Below, piece by piece: positions 18,261-28,519 of a stretch of 64,000 nt of DNA. Location of the stretch: NCBI RefSeq assembly GCF_015326965.1, contig NZ_CP017659.1, positions 1,922,001 to 1,986,000 on the forward strand, given 5' to 3'. The position numbers and the translations under genes are program-made. The DNA is from Paenibacillus sp. JZ16. Lineage in GTDB: Bacteria > Bacillota > Bacilli > Paenibacillales > Paenibacillaceae. Numbering within the stretch: the first letter of the stretch is position 1; every line of letters begins with the position of its first letter. Under the pieces are notes generated by a model. The model was not told the origin of the DNA, did no database searches, and saw nothing but the letters and a program-made list of their open reading frames with translations.

Positions 18261-18291
18261 TCGTTTTTGTAAAAATTTATTTGTGCAATTG

Positions 18292-18305
18292 ACAATATAC
18301 ATTGT
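18292..18305. promoter_or_regulatory. inverted repeat, candidate LacI-family operator
   Basis: ACAAT-ATAC-ATTGT is a perfect dyad about 30 nt upstream of the operon -35 box, between the two divergent promoters. It lacks the central CG usual in LacI-family operators, so the assignment to the neighbouring regulator is only positional. Confidence 0.3.
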
Positions 18306-18487
18306 TCGTTTACTTCATCCATTTGTCATAAACACGGGTAATTCATGTCGTTTATTACGTAGAATTACGGATTTCCACCCTTTCCATCCTTGTTAGATGA
18401 TGTTTTAACAAATGTAATGGAATAACGAAGTCAATTCCAACTAAATCCCTGTTGTTTAAATGTTAAATTGACTGTGCATTTGTAAAT

Positions 18488-18517
18488 TTGAGGTTGCTAT
18501 TTTAGCTAATCTATTAT
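18488..18517 (+). promoter_or_regulatory. candidate promoter of the LacI-family regulator gene
   Basis: TTGAGG (18488-18493) and TATTAT (18512-18517) with an 18-nt spacer, about 90 nt before the regulator's ATG. Confidence 0.45.
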
Positions 18518-18606
18518 ACATTTGATTTAAGATATTCAGGTCAATAGCGCCTGGGAGAAACAACGAGACTGGTATGAAGTTGATCATTTGAGGTGAAATC
18601 AGATAC

Positions 18607-19647
18607 ATGACGAAAGAAAAAGTCACAATTCAAGATATTGCGGATGCACTGGGGATCTCCAGAAATACGGCATCCAAAGCTTTGAACGGCAGCGAAAGTA
18701 TTCCGGACGAGACGCGCAGCAGGGTCATCAAAAAAGCAATCGAATTGAAATACAAACAATTTGCCTTCATGGAGACGGACAACCTGCTGACCAAAACCCC
18801 GGGAAACATCGCTCTTCTCACGGCGAATCTTCCGAGCACCTCCCATTTTGGCTCGCGCTTAATCAGCGGGCTTGAGAAACGAATCAGCGCGGAAGGCTAT
18901 AACCTGTCCATTCATATCGTCCGGGACATCGATCGAAATTCTCGGACGCTGCCTAACAATTTTGAATCCTCCAAAGTGGATGGAATCATCTGTATTGAGT
19001 TATTTGATATGGAATACAGCAAGGAGCTCACAAGCCTCGGCCTTCCTACCGTATTTATCGATTGTGCCGCTGACATGTTCTACCCGGACTTGCAAGCGGA
19101 TTTACTACTGATGGAGAATGAACACAGCACCTTCCACATGACCAGGCGGCTCATAGAGCAGGGCAACATGTCTTTGGGATTTATCGGGGACATCCATCAT
19201 TGCAAGAGCTTTAATGAACGCTGGGTGGGATTTAATCGGGCCTTGACCGAAATGGGGATCCGGCTGGATCTGGAACAATGTGTTCTAAACCCGGACCGTG
19301 AGTTTTTCTCCGAGTCCGACTGGATGGAGAAGCGGCTGAAACAGATGAAACAGATGCCGTCCGCATTTGTATGCGCCAATGATTTTATTGCGGTCAATGT
19401 GATGAAAGCCTTGAAGAATAACCATATCGCCATCCCGGGCGACATTGCCGTATGCGGCTTCGATAATGCGCCTGAATCGCGCATCGTTGAACCCCATTTA
19501 TCAACGGTACATATCTATAGCGATGAAATGGGAATTGCTGCGGCCAACATGCTGTTGTCCCGGGTGAAAGAACCGGCGTTACCCTATCAAGTCACGCATA
19601 TCCAAACAAAACCGCTATTCAGGGCATCGACTGAAAAAATAGACTAG
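18607..19647 (+). CDS. LacI-family transcriptional regulator of the fructan locus
   Basis: 346 residues. The N-terminal helix-turn-helix and hinge are clear (VTIQDIADALGISRNTASKALNG, residues 6-28), followed by a periplasmic-binding-type sensor domain (GNIALLTANLPS..., PSAFVCANDFIAVNVMKAL, IAVCGFDNAPESR). It is transcribed away from the transporter-hydrolase operon, the standard arrangement for a local sugar-responsive repressor. The inducer is probably a fructose-containing sugar, by context. The ribosome-binding site (GAGGTG) is 11 nt from the ATG, slightly far. Confidence 0.92.
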   Translation: MTKEKVTIQDIADALGISRNTASKALNGSESIPDETRSRVIKKAIELKYKQFAFMETDNLLTKTPGNIALLTANLPSTSHFGSRLISGLEKRISAEGYNLSIHIVRDIDRNSRTLPNNFESSKVDGIICIELFDMEYSKELTSLGLPTVFIDCAADMFYPDLQADLLLMENEHSTFHMTRRLIEQGNMSLGFIGDIHHCKSFNERWVGFNRALTEMGIRLDLEQCVLNPDREFFSESDWMEKRLKQMKQMPSAFVCANDFIAVNVMKALKNNHIAIPGDIAVCGFDNAPESRIVEPHLSTVHIYSDEMGIAAANMLLSRVKEPALPYQVTHIQTKPLFRASTEKID

Positions 19648-19676
19648 GGGATTGCAGAAGGAGCTGAGACTCCACC

Positions 19677-19868
19677 ATGGACCTCCAGCTGATCCACAGA
19701 AAGACGCTGATCGACATACTTGGACAGAAGGTCGGAACACGAGGAAAGAAAGTTTTTCTTACGATAGTGTGTGTGGGCATGCCTCTGATGTTTATCCCTA
19801 TATTGAAAAAAAAGAACCGTTCTCCCGGTATTCGGGCAGAACGGTTCTTTCGGGTTGAGCTGGAGTGA
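19677..19868 (+). CDS. possible 63-residue single-span membrane protein
   Basis: Short frame after the LacI gene, with AGAAGGAG 13 nt upstream. Basic N-terminal half, one hydrophobic segment (VFLTIVCVGMPLMFIPIL, about residues 26-43), then KKKNR. Its last third overlaps the terminator hairpin of the opposite strand, which weakens the case. I do not recognise a family; it may be chance. Confidence 0.3.
   Translation: MDLQLIHRKTLIDILGQKVGTRGKKVFLTIVCVGMPLMFIPILKKKNRSPGIRAERFFRVELE
19806..19850 (-). terminator. terminator downstream of rbgA
   Basis: AAAGAACCGTTCT and AGAACGGTTCTTT form a 13-bp stem with inner pairing CCCG/CGGG; on the minus strand it ends in eight T. It closes the rplS-lepB-rbgA side, so rbgA and rnhB are no longer one transcript. 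Confidence 0.85.
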
Positions 19869-19902
19869 GAGGCAGTTCATCCTCCCATTCTCCGTTAACG
19901 AT

Positions 19903-20769
19903 TCAATAAGGCGATTCCATGGAATATCGCCCTAGTTTACCTGCGCGAAGCTCACGCAGGAAAATGCTTGAGGCTTTTTCCAGATCGACTCTTCCGCCGC
20001 TTACGATACAGCCGCGTTTTTTTCCGATCGCTTCCATGACCGCGACAATTTCATCCGGGTTATCCAGATCCGTGGGGCGCTCCTTAAGATCAAAGCGCTC
20101 GCTCATCGATTCCCAATAATAGTTAGAGAAATATTTGATCGCAAAAAAGGCAATATCCTCTACATTCAATATTTCCTCTTTAATGGCGCCGGTGACCGCC
20201 AGGCGGTACCCTACATTCTGATCCTCGAACTTTGGCCACAGGATACCGGGTGTATCCAGTAATTCCATCTCACCGCCGGCAACCTTAATCCACTGCTGCC
20301 CTTTGGTGACACCCGGACGGTCTCCCGTCTCGGCGATGTTCCGGCCGGCAAGCCGGTTAATCAGCGTGGATTTGCCTACATTCGGAATCCCCACGATCAA
20401 CACCCGCATAGCTCGCGGGTTCATGCCCTTGGCGATTTGTTTGTCAATCTTCTCTTTCAGCAGCAGCTTGATCTGATTCGGAATATCCTTAACACCTGTC
20501 CCCGTGGATGCATCTACAGGGAAGGCGGTTAAGCCGTTTTCTTTGAAATGGGCTTGCCATTGCCTTGTTACCTCAGGATCTGCCAAATCGGCTTTGTTCA
20601 TAATAATGAGCCGCGGCTTGCCCTGCAAAATCTCGTCAATCATGGGATTTCGGCTTGAGAGCGGAAGCCTCGCATCGATCAGTTCAATTACAGCATCGAT
20701 CAGCTTCAGCTTCTCCTGAATTTGGCGGCGCGCTTTGGTCATATGTCCGGGAAACCATTGTATTGTCAA
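19903..20769 (-). CDS. rbgA: ribosome biogenesis GTPase RbgA (YlqF)
   Basis: Circularly permuted GTPase needed for late assembly of the 50S subunit. 288 residues from TTG 20769, chosen because GAGGTG lies 6 nt upstream (B. subtilis RbgA is about this size). The permuted motif order is visible: NKADLAD (G4) comes before [12 protein letters not shown] (G1) and DTPG (G3). The N-terminus [15 protein letters not shown] and the C-terminal ANTAR-like helical domain match the family. It follows lepB by 54 nt. Confidence 0.95.
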   Translation of the reverse strand: MTIQWFPGHMTKARRQIQEKLKLIDAVIELIDARLPLSSRNPMIDEILQGKPRLIIMNKADLADPEVTRQWQAHFKENGLTAFPVDASTGTGVKDIPNQIKLLLKEKIDKQIAKGMNPRAMRVLIVGIPNVGKSTLINRLAGRNIAETGDRPGVTKGQQWIKVAGGEMELLDTPGILWPKFEDQNVGYRLAVTGAIKEEILNVEDIAFFAIKYFSNYYWESMSERFDLKERPTDLDNPDEIVAVMEAIGKKRGCIVSGGRVDLEKASSIFLRELRAGKLGRYSMESPY

Positions 20770-20823
20770 CGTCGTCACCTCTACTTTGCTCTGCAAACTT
20801 TCATCGTTTCTATAGCGCCATGG

Positions 20824-21438
20824 CTAATGGTTGATGAGCCCTATGTCTTTAATCGGCCAGAAGATCAAGTCTGCTCGCCCGATAATATCCCCCAAAGGAA
20901 CATATCCTATCATACGGCTGTCCGTGCTGTTGGAGCGGTTGTCCCCCATCACAAACACATGGCCTTCTGGCACAACGCCGTCCTGAACGAACGAGTTCGG
21001 AAAGTCCGTGTTATTGTATAATCTGTTTTCAGCATGAGCTTGATCAATTGCTTCCTGTATGTAGGTTTCATTCACAGGCTCCCCGTTGACAAGCACTTTA
21101 TCGCCTTCAACTTTAACCGTATCACCAGCAACTGCAATTACGCGTTTAATGAAATCCCTGCCCTCATCAGGAACATGGAACACGATAACTTCTCCACGCT
21201 CGGGTTTGCGGATATCATATAAAATCTCGTTGACGATCAGCTTCTGATTGGATACAAAGTTAGGTTCCATGGATGGACCCTGCACAATAAACGGTTTAAA
21301 GAGAAGCCAGCGAATGAGAACGACGAGAACCAGAGCAATGAGAAGAGCCTTCAGCCATTCTACAAGCTCGTTCTTAGCCTTTTTGGCCGGTTTCCCCACG
21401 TTGGTTTCAATGGCCTCCTGGTGTTGATCTTTCTCCAT
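20824..21438 (-). CDS. lepB: type I signal peptidase
   Basis: Cleaves signal peptides of secreted proteins. 204 residues starting at ATG 21438 (MEKDQHQEAIE), with AAGGA 9 nt upstream. One N-terminal membrane span (LLIALVLVVLIRWLLF), the nucleophile Ser in QGPSMEPN, and the general base Lys in DFIKRVIAVAGD are all present, as is the GDNRSNSTDSR box. It is of the short SipS kind. It sits between rplS and rbgA, separated from rplS by a terminator. Confidence 0.95.
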   Translation of the reverse strand: MEKDQHQEAIETNVGKPAKKAKNELVEWLKALLIALVLVVLIRWLLFKPFIVQGPSMEPNFVSNQKLIVNEILYDIRKPERGEVIVFHVPDEGRDFIKRVIAVAGDTVKVEGDKVLVNGEPVNETYIQEAIDQAHAENRLYNNTDFPNSFVQDGVVPEGHVFVMGDNRSNSTDSRMIGYVPLGDIIGRADLIFWPIKDIGLINH

Positions 21439-21495
21439 AACCCACCGTCCTTCCCTATAGATCGCTTTCGCATGATAACGATTTTTGGATATACA

Positions 21496-21527
21496 AAAGG
21501 GGCTTGTATATACGCACAAGCCCCTTT
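21496..21527 (-). terminator. terminator between rplS and lepB
   Basis: AAAGGGGCTTGT and ACAAGCCCCTTT form a 12-bp perfect stem with an 8-nt loop, followed on the minus strand by TTTTG. It would make lepB expression partly independent of rplS. Confidence 0.75.
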
Positions 21528-21541
21528 CTACCGCCTTGTAA

Positions 21542-21886
21542 TTAACGACGAATTTCTTTAATTCTCGCTGCTTTACCGCGCAGTTCACGAAGATAATAAA
21601 GCTTCGCACGACGCACTTTACCACGGCGAGCCACTTCGATTTTATCGATTTTAGGCGAGTTGATTGGGAAAGTTCTTTCCACACCAACACCGTAAGAAAT
21701 TTTACGAACGGTAAAAGTCTCACTGATTCCGCCACCGCGACGTTTAATTACTACACCTTCAAACAACTGGATACGCTCACGAGTTCCCTCGATAACCTTA
21801 ACGTGTACTTTTAAAGTATCACCAGGACGAAAGCTCGGAATATCTTTACGAAGTTGTTCTTGAGTAATCGCTTGAACGATATTCAT
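21542..21886 (-). CDS. rplS: 50S ribosomal protein L19
   Basis: 114 residues, the normal length. Starts [17 protein letters not shown]; the L19 signature region ([30 protein letters not shown]) and the basic tail [20 protein letters not shown] are present. GAGGAGGG precedes the ATG. It has its own promoter about 100 nt upstream, unlike the B. subtilis arrangement in which trmD is adjacent. Confidence 0.98.
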   Translation of the reverse strand: MNIVQAITQEQLRKDIPSFRPGDTLKVHVKVIEGTRERIQLFEGVVIKRRGGGISETFTVRKISYGVGVERTFPINSPKIDKIEVARRGKVRRAKLYYLRELRGKAARIKEIRR

Positions 21887-21987
21887 CTATGACTCCCTCC
21901 TCTCACACAGGTGTTCTTGCATCTTCCGGAAACTCTATGTATTTCCTTCATTATCCGCAGCGGACCACCGTATTCACAACAAAAGAA

Positions 21988-22016
21988 ATAATAACATATT
22001 TCGCAGTCCGAATCAA
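21988..22016 (-). promoter_or_regulatory. promoter of rplS, with structured leader
   Basis: On the minus strand TTGATT (22011-22016) and TATTAT (21988-21993) are exactly 17 nt apart. The roughly 95-nt leader that follows contains GTCCGC-TGCGGA style pairing just after the start site. Firmicutes L19 genes often carry an autoregulatory leader, so this leader is a candidate; I cannot match its consensus by eye. Confidence 0.6.
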
Positions 22017-22073
22017 GTGTTTTATCTTTACACCCTCATGGTTAGGCCAGTTTTTCACCGAGCTTTCGTTCAT

Positions 22074-22115
22074 AAAAAAACCACTTCCAGCATGAAAAAT
22101 CATGCGAGGAAGCGG
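22074..22115 (-). terminator. terminator of the 47-residue gene
   Basis: CCGCTTCCTCGCATG and CATGCTGGAAGTGG pair with two mismatches around an A/T loop, followed by seven T on the minus strand. Confidence 0.8.
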
Positions 22116-22126
22116 TTAGGCTGAAC

Positions 22127-22270
22127 TTAATTTACGCTTTCTTTCGAGTCGTGCAGTCCTTTGTGGCGCTTGCCATAGTATTCAAGAATGTCGTCTACCG
22201 TTTGAAATTGGACTTCTGTATTGTTTGTATCTTCTATTTTCGCTTCCTGTTGTTGTCGATGTTCTGTCAT
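22127..22270 (-). CDS. 47-residue hypothetical protein
   Basis: Small acidic/basic protein starting MTEHRQQQEAKIEDTNN and containing VDDILEYYGKRH. GGGGAGG lies 9 nt before the ATG and a good terminator follows the stop, so I believe it is a real gene. No signal peptide or membrane span, and no family I recognise. It lies between the collagen-like gene and rplS. Confidence 0.65.
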   Translation of the reverse strand: MTEHRQQQEAKIEDTNNTEVQFQTVDDILEYYGKRHKGLHDSKESVN

Positions 22271-22382
22271 GACTAGATGCCTCCCCGTCTCTCAAGTGTT
22301 TCTCCAGATACATATTACCCACCAATGAAGGGGCTGTATCAGTCATTATTAAAAAAATGCCCCTGAAGTATACAATGCTGGG

Positions 22383-24431
<2,049 letters not shown>

Positions 24432-24538
24432 TCACCCCTTACGATCTCATACATCCGCAAACGCCTATTTATCACACTATTCATTTCATACGAATTTTGT
24501 TCTGGGGTGCCAGCTTGAAACCGGTTCGTTTAAGGAAT

Positions 24539-24576
24539 AAAAAAAAGAACAGACCTGTGCTCACAGATCTGTTCTT
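24539..24576 (-). terminator. terminator after trmD
   Basis: AAGAACAGATCTGTG and ACAGGTCTGTTCTT pair with one G.U-type mismatch, followed by a run of eight T on the minus strand. It closes the ylxM-to-trmD operon before the collagen-like gene. Confidence 0.85.
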
Positions 24577-24593
24577 CGATTGAGCAAAAAAGC

Positions 24594-25412
24594 TTATGAG
24601 GATCCCGCTTCTCGCTGTAGCTTGTCTATATACGCTCGATCCTGTTTCGACAATTCCAGCTTGTCTAACAATTCCGGGCGACGCTCCCATGTCCGCTTAA
24701 GCGCTTGTTCCCGACGCCACACGTCGATATTCGCATGATGACCGCTTAGCAGGATATCCGGCACTTTCCAGCCGCGAAACTCAGCAGGACGTGTATAGTG
24801 CGGATATTCAAGCAGGCCTGTACTGAATGAATCCGTCACCGCTGAGGTTTCATTGCCAAGTACACCCGGAAGTAATCGGACTACAGAATCGATGGCAACC
24901 ATCGCCGGCAGCTCTCCACCGGTGAGCACATAATCTCCGATGGACAACTCATCGGTAACAAGAAACTCACGAATTCGTTCATCGTAACCTTCGTAATGCC
25001 CGCATATAAACACCAGATGGTCTTCCTGTGATAATTCTTCCGCCTTCTTCTGCGTAAAAGTCTCTCCTTGCGGACACATCAGAATGACTCGCGGAGGCTT
25101 GACTGTTCCGGAGACTTCCGCTGGAATCTCCTCGGCAGGATTAGCCCCATCGCCGCCATGGTTTGCAATCTCATTCCCATTGGAAGCAAGAATATCCTCC
25201 ACCGCAGCAAAAATCGGGTCCGGCTTTAACACCATCCCTCCGCCTCCGCCATATGGAGTGTCATCGACCTGACCGTGCTTGTTTCCCGCATACTGGCGGA
25301 AGTTGATTGCATTCAAGCTCACAATTTGTTTCTCGGCCGCTTTACCCAAAATACTCGATTGAAATACGCCATCGAACATCTCGGGGAACAGCGTCAGCAC
25401 ATCAATCCGCAT
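24594..25412 (-). CDS. trmD: tRNA (guanine-37-N1)-methyltransferase
   Basis: Methylates G37 next to the anticodon using S-adenosylmethionine, preventing frameshifts. 272 residues. The trefoil-knot landmarks are present: [41 protein letters not shown], and [13 protein letters not shown]. Compared with the usual length near 245 it carries an insertion of roughly 25 residues (around 76-105, rich in Gly, Asn, Ala, Glu) between the YGGGGGM region and [11 protein letters not shown]. It follows rimM by 3 nt. Confidence 0.97.
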   Translation of the reverse strand: MRIDVLTLFPEMFDGVFQSSILGKAAEKQIVSLNAINFRQYAGNKHGQVDDTPYGGGGGMVLKPDPIFAAVEDILASNGNEIANHGGDGANPAEEIPAEVSGTVKPPRVILMCPQGETFTQKKAEELSQEDHLVFICGHYEGYDERIREFLVTDELSIGDYVLTGGELPAMVAIDSVVRLLPGVLGNETSAVTDSFSTGLLEYPHYTRPAEFRGWKVPDILLSGHHANIDVWRREQALKRTWERRPELLDKLELSKQDRAYIDKLQREAGSS

Positions 25413-25415
25413 GGA

Positions 25416-25937
25416 CTATAACAACCCTTCCATGAGATGCACGCGGACAAGCTTCGCTTCCTTGTCTACATCAAGTACGACATCCGGTATGGCCGGAAGA
25501 AGAATTTCTTTTCCCTGAGGCGTTTTGACAACCCACACATCGTTAGCGCCCGGCGTCAGAATTTCGGAGATCGTGCCGAGCTCCTCAGCAGGGTCTTCAT
25601 CGGTCATCACCTTGCAGCCAATAATCTCATGGAAGTAGTACTCGTTCTCCGGAAGTTCCTCTTGAAGATCCGCTGATATCTTCAGCAGCGAGCCTTTATA
25701 TTTCTCGGCATCATTGATGCCATGCAGCTCCTTGAATTTAAGGATGTACATGTTTTTATGAAAACGGGATGTATCCACCGTTGCTTCAATCTTGCTCCCC
25801 TTCTCGGGGACAATGTACAGCTGGCTCTTTGGAGCAAATCGCTGGTCGGCAAAATCCGTATGCGGCATGACTTTAACTTCCCCACGGATGCCGTGCGTAT
25901 TCACGATTTTCCCTACAGTAAACAACTTTTCAGACAT
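25416..25937 (-). CDS. rimM: 16S rRNA processing protein RimM
   Basis: 173-residue ribosome maturation factor binding S19 in the 30S head. N-terminal domain LFTVGKIVNTHGIRGEVKV; PRC-barrel part with YYFHEIIGCKV...GTISEILTPGANDVWVV and KEILLPAIPDVV. It is next to trmD, with which it is nearly always co-transcribed. Confidence 0.97.
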   Translation of the reverse strand: MSEKLFTVGKIVNTHGIRGEVKVMPHTDFADQRFAPKSQLYIVPEKGSKIEATVDTSRFHKNMYILKFKELHGINDAEKYKGSLLKISADLQEELPENEYYFHEIIGCKVMTDEDPAEELGTISEILTPGANDVWVVKTPQGKEILLPAIPDVVLDVDKEAKLVRVHLMEGLL

Positions 25938-26008
25938 GGTCTTCCTCCTGCATCACTTAATGAACGTTCACGCTAGTATGACCGGCTGATTTCTTCAGCA
26001 TGTACGAA

Positions 26009-26042
26009 AAAGGGCTAGGACATGCATCCTAACCCCCTTTCG
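26009..26042 (-). terminator. terminator-like hairpin between khpA and rimM
   Basis: AAAGGGGGTTAGGATG and the TCCTAGCCCTTTTT arm pair on the minus strand, followed by a T-run. Likely a partial terminator that lowers rimM-trmD relative to rpsP. Confidence 0.65.
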
Positions 26043-26048
26043 TATATT

Positions 26049-26279
26049 TTAAGAAATGATATCAACGGTCACCCGCTTATCCATTTTAACCGCCGCCGAT
26101 GTTACGACTGTACGCAATGATTTGGCGATACGCCCTTGTTTGCCTATGACCTTCCCGACATCGTCAGGATGCACGTACAGCTCATATACAATCAAGTGCT
26201 CCTTCTCAACGGTCTTCACAGTCACATCTTCTGGATGATCCACTAAAGCCTTAGCAATAACGCGAACTAATTCTTCCAT
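26049..26279 (-). CDS. khpA: KH-domain RNA-binding protein KhpA (YlqC)
   Basis: 76 residues forming one KH domain, with the GKQGRI loop in place of GxxG at about 43-48. In relatives KhpA works with KhpB/Jag as an RNA-binding pair affecting cell elongation. It lies 21 nt downstream of rpsP, the typical location. Confidence 0.95.
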   Translation of the reverse strand: MEELVRVIAKALVDHPEDVTVKTVEKEHLIVYELYVHPDDVGKVIGKQGRIAKSLRTVVTSAAVKMDKRVTVDIIS

Positions 26280-26300
26280 AGATAACCCTCGCGATCAGTC

Positions 26301-26573
26301 TTATTTCTGATGCTTCAGCTCATGAAACTTCTTCATTACGCCCGCTTTGCTAAGCAAGTTGCGAACCGTGTCAGATGCTTGCGCACCATTTTGAAGCCAG
26401 TTCAGTGCTTTCTCTTCATCGATCTTAACTTCAGCCGGTTGAGCAACCGGATTGTAATAACCGATTTCCTCGATAAAACGGCCATCACGCGGGGAACGGG
26501 AATCAGAAACCACCACGCGGTAGAAAGGAGCCTTGTGAGCACCCATGCGTTTCAGACGAATACGTACTGCCAT
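26301..26573 (-). CDS. rpsP: 30S ribosomal protein S16
   Basis: 90 residues from ATG 26573 ([20 protein letters not shown]), with AAGGAGGTG upstream; a longer frame to 26615 lies above that site. [22 protein letters not shown] is the S16 signature region. It follows ffh by about 48 nt. Confidence 0.98.
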   Translation of the reverse strand: MAVRIRLKRMGAHKAPFYRVVVSDSRSPRDGRFIEEIGYYNPVAQPAEVKIDEEKALNWLQNGAQASDTVRNLLSKAGVMKKFHELKHQK

Positions 26574-26621
26574 TTGAAAATTCACCTCCTTCAAAAAATG
26601 TCCATTCGATATCACCGTAAC

Positions 26622-28013
26622 TTAACGGAACGGGAATTTCATGCCTTTTCCGCCAGTCAAGCCTTTCAGTTGTTTCATGGCCTTGTTCTTGCCGCCTTTA
26701 GGACCCATCATATCCGAGAACTGTTTCATCACGCGGCGCATTTCGTCAAACTGCTTGATAAGCCGGTTCACTTCAGCCAGCGAGGTTCCACTTCCCGCCG
26801 CAATCCGTTTACGACGGTTATGATTGATAATGTCAGGCTGCTGCTTCTCCGCTGTTGTCATGGAGTGAACAATAGCCTCAATGCGTCCCATCTGCTTCTC
26901 GTCCACCTTGAGATCCTTGGCTTGCTTCATCTTGCCCATGCCGGGAATCATATCCATCAGCTGATCCAGAGGACCGAGCTTCTTGACCTGATCCATCTGC
27001 TCCAGGAAATCCTCGAACGTAAATTCGGCATTGCGCATTTTGCGTTCCATTTCCTTGGCCTTGTCTGCATCAATGTTCGATTGTGCTTTCTCGATAAGCG
27101 ACAGCATATCGCCCATGCCGAGGATCCGCGATGCCATCCGTTCCGGATGGAACGGTTCGAGCGCATCAATCTTCTCGCCAAGTGCGGCGAATTTGATCGG
27201 ACATCCGGTAACGGCCTTAACCGAGAGGGCGGCACCGCCTCGGGTATCGCCGTCCAGCTTCGTCAGTACGACGCCCGTGAGCGTCAATTGCTGATTGAAG
27301 CTTTCCGCGACATTCACCGCATCCTGACCCGTCATCGCGTCAACGACAAGCAGGACTTCATCAGGATTCACTACGCTGTGAATCTGCTTCAACTCTTCCA
27401 TCAGCTCTTCATCGACATGAAGACGGCCGGCGGTATCGATAATGACATAATCGTGACCGTTATCTTTGGCATGCTGGAGGCCCTGTTTTGCGATTTCAAC
27501 CGGGCTTGTCTTGTCTCCTAGCGAGAACACCGGTACGTTGATCTGACTGCCGAGTACTTCGAGCTGTTTGATCGCCGCTGGACGATAAATATCGCCGGCA
27601 ACGAGCAGCGGTCGGCTGTTCTGCTTCTGAAGCAGCTTGGCCAGCTTACCCGAAGTCGTTGTCTTACCGGCACCTTGCAAACCGGCCATCATAATAACTG
27701 TTGGCGGCTTGTTGCTCTTCGCCAGTTTGGCTTGGCTTCCTCCCATCAACTCCGTCAGTTCTTTATTAACGATGTCAATGATCACCATGCCGGGCGTAAA
27801 GCTGTCCATCACTTCCTTGCCGATGGCCTTCTCTTTTACTTTGGATACGAAATCCTTAACCACTTTGAAGTTAACGTCGGCTTCGAGAAGCGCGAGTCTG
27901 ACTTCACGCATGGCGGCTGTTACATCTTCCTCGGACACCTTGCCTTTACCACGAAGCTTGCTAAACACATTCTGTAGTCTGCTGGTCAATCCTTCAAACG
28001 CCATATCCGCCAC
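26622..28013 (-). CDS. ffh: signal recognition particle protein Ffh
   Basis: 463-residue SRP54 GTPase that targets membrane proteins co-translationally with FtsY. N domain (1-90), G domain with MAGLQGAGKTTTSGKLA (about 104-120), DTAGRLH and TKLDGDTRGGA, then the methionine-rich M domain (MKKFHE-like, GMGDMLSLIEKAQ to the end). Preceded by ylxM at 12 nt. Confidence 0.98.
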   Translation of the reverse strand: MADMAFEGLTSRLQNVFSKLRGKGKVSEEDVTAAMREVRLALLEADVNFKVVKDFVSKVKEKAIGKEVMDSFTPGMVIIDIVNKELTELMGGSQAKLAKSNKPPTVIMMAGLQGAGKTTTSGKLAKLLQKQNSRPLLVAGDIYRPAAIKQLEVLGSQINVPVFSLGDKTSPVEIAKQGLQHAKDNGHDYVIIDTAGRLHVDEELMEELKQIHSVVNPDEVLLVVDAMTGQDAVNVAESFNQQLTLTGVVLTKLDGDTRGGAALSVKAVTGCPIKFAALGEKIDALEPFHPERMASRILGMGDMLSLIEKAQSNIDADKAKEMERKMRNAEFTFEDFLEQMDQVKKLGPLDQLMDMIPGMGKMKQAKDLKVDEKQMGRIEAIVHSMTTAEKQQPDIINHNRRKRIAAGSGTSLAEVNRLIKQFDEMRRVMKQFSDMMGPKGGKNKAMKQLKGLTGGKGMKFPFR

Positions 28014-28025
28014 CTCCGTTCATAC

Positions 28026-28382
28026 TTAATCCCATACTTTTAATCGTTCGACCATATCGGTCATTACATTCTTATCATGTTCACCCAGGTCGCTACGCTC
28101 CACCATTACCCGAAACTTATCCAGCTCCCGGATGCGCGTTTCATGCTTGCTCAAGAGGCCCAACTTCTCTTCATAGGACTCGAGCACCTGTTCTGCGCGC
28201 TTAATATGCTCATAGACGGCCTGACGACTAATCTCAAATTCACCAGCGATTTCTCCAAGGGAAAAATCATCATGGAAATAATATTTCAAAAAGGTCTGCT
28301 GTTTCTCTGTCAGCAGCTGCTCATAGAAATCGAACAGCAAATTGATCCGGTTCGTCTTCTCGAGCCGATTCTCCTGACTCAT
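28026..28382 (-). CDS. ylxM: YlxM-family SRP-associated helix-turn-helix protein
   Basis: 118 residues of the YlxM/p13 family, a sigma-like helix-turn-helix protein (SLGEIAGEFEISRQAVYEHIKRAE) known to bind SRP components in some Gram-positives. GAGGGGGTG precedes the ATG by 8 nt. First gene of the ffh operon here. Confidence 0.95.
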   Translation of the reverse strand: MSQENRLEKTNRINLLFDFYEQLLTEKQQTFLKYYFHDDFSLGEIAGEFEISRQAVYEHIKRAEQVLESYEEKLGLLSKHETRIRELDKFRVMVERSDLGEHDKNVMTDMVERLKVWD

Positions 28383-28437
28383 TTAAGGGCACCCCCTCGT
28401 CAAGGAAAAACACTTTACAGTTCGCTTAACGAACCTT

Positions 28438-28466
28438 ATCATACAAAAAACAAAGAAGGATGTCAA
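28438..28466 (-). promoter_or_regulatory. ylxM-ffh promoter embedded in an upstream terminator
   Basis: On the minus strand TTGACA (28461-28466) and TATGAT (28438-28443) are exactly 17 nt apart. The -35 box is part of the descending arm of the terminator of the gene at 28520-29167, and the terminator's T-tract forms the spacer. Confidence 0.75.
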
Positions 28467-28490
28467 GCCATTTCCCTTGTCATCCTTCTT
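28445..28490 (-). terminator. terminator of the hemolysin III family gene
   Basis: GAAGGATGACAAG and CTTGACATCCTTC pair with one mismatch, followed by TTTGTTTTTT on the minus strand. Confidence 0.8.
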
Positions 28491-28519
28491 CATGTGCAGG
28501 AAGCCTTCTTCCTACCCGT

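Noticed and set aside
26310..27521. 403-residue plus-strand frame over rpsP and ffh
   Set aside because: Antisense to two certain genes with no start signals; it arises from their codon usage.
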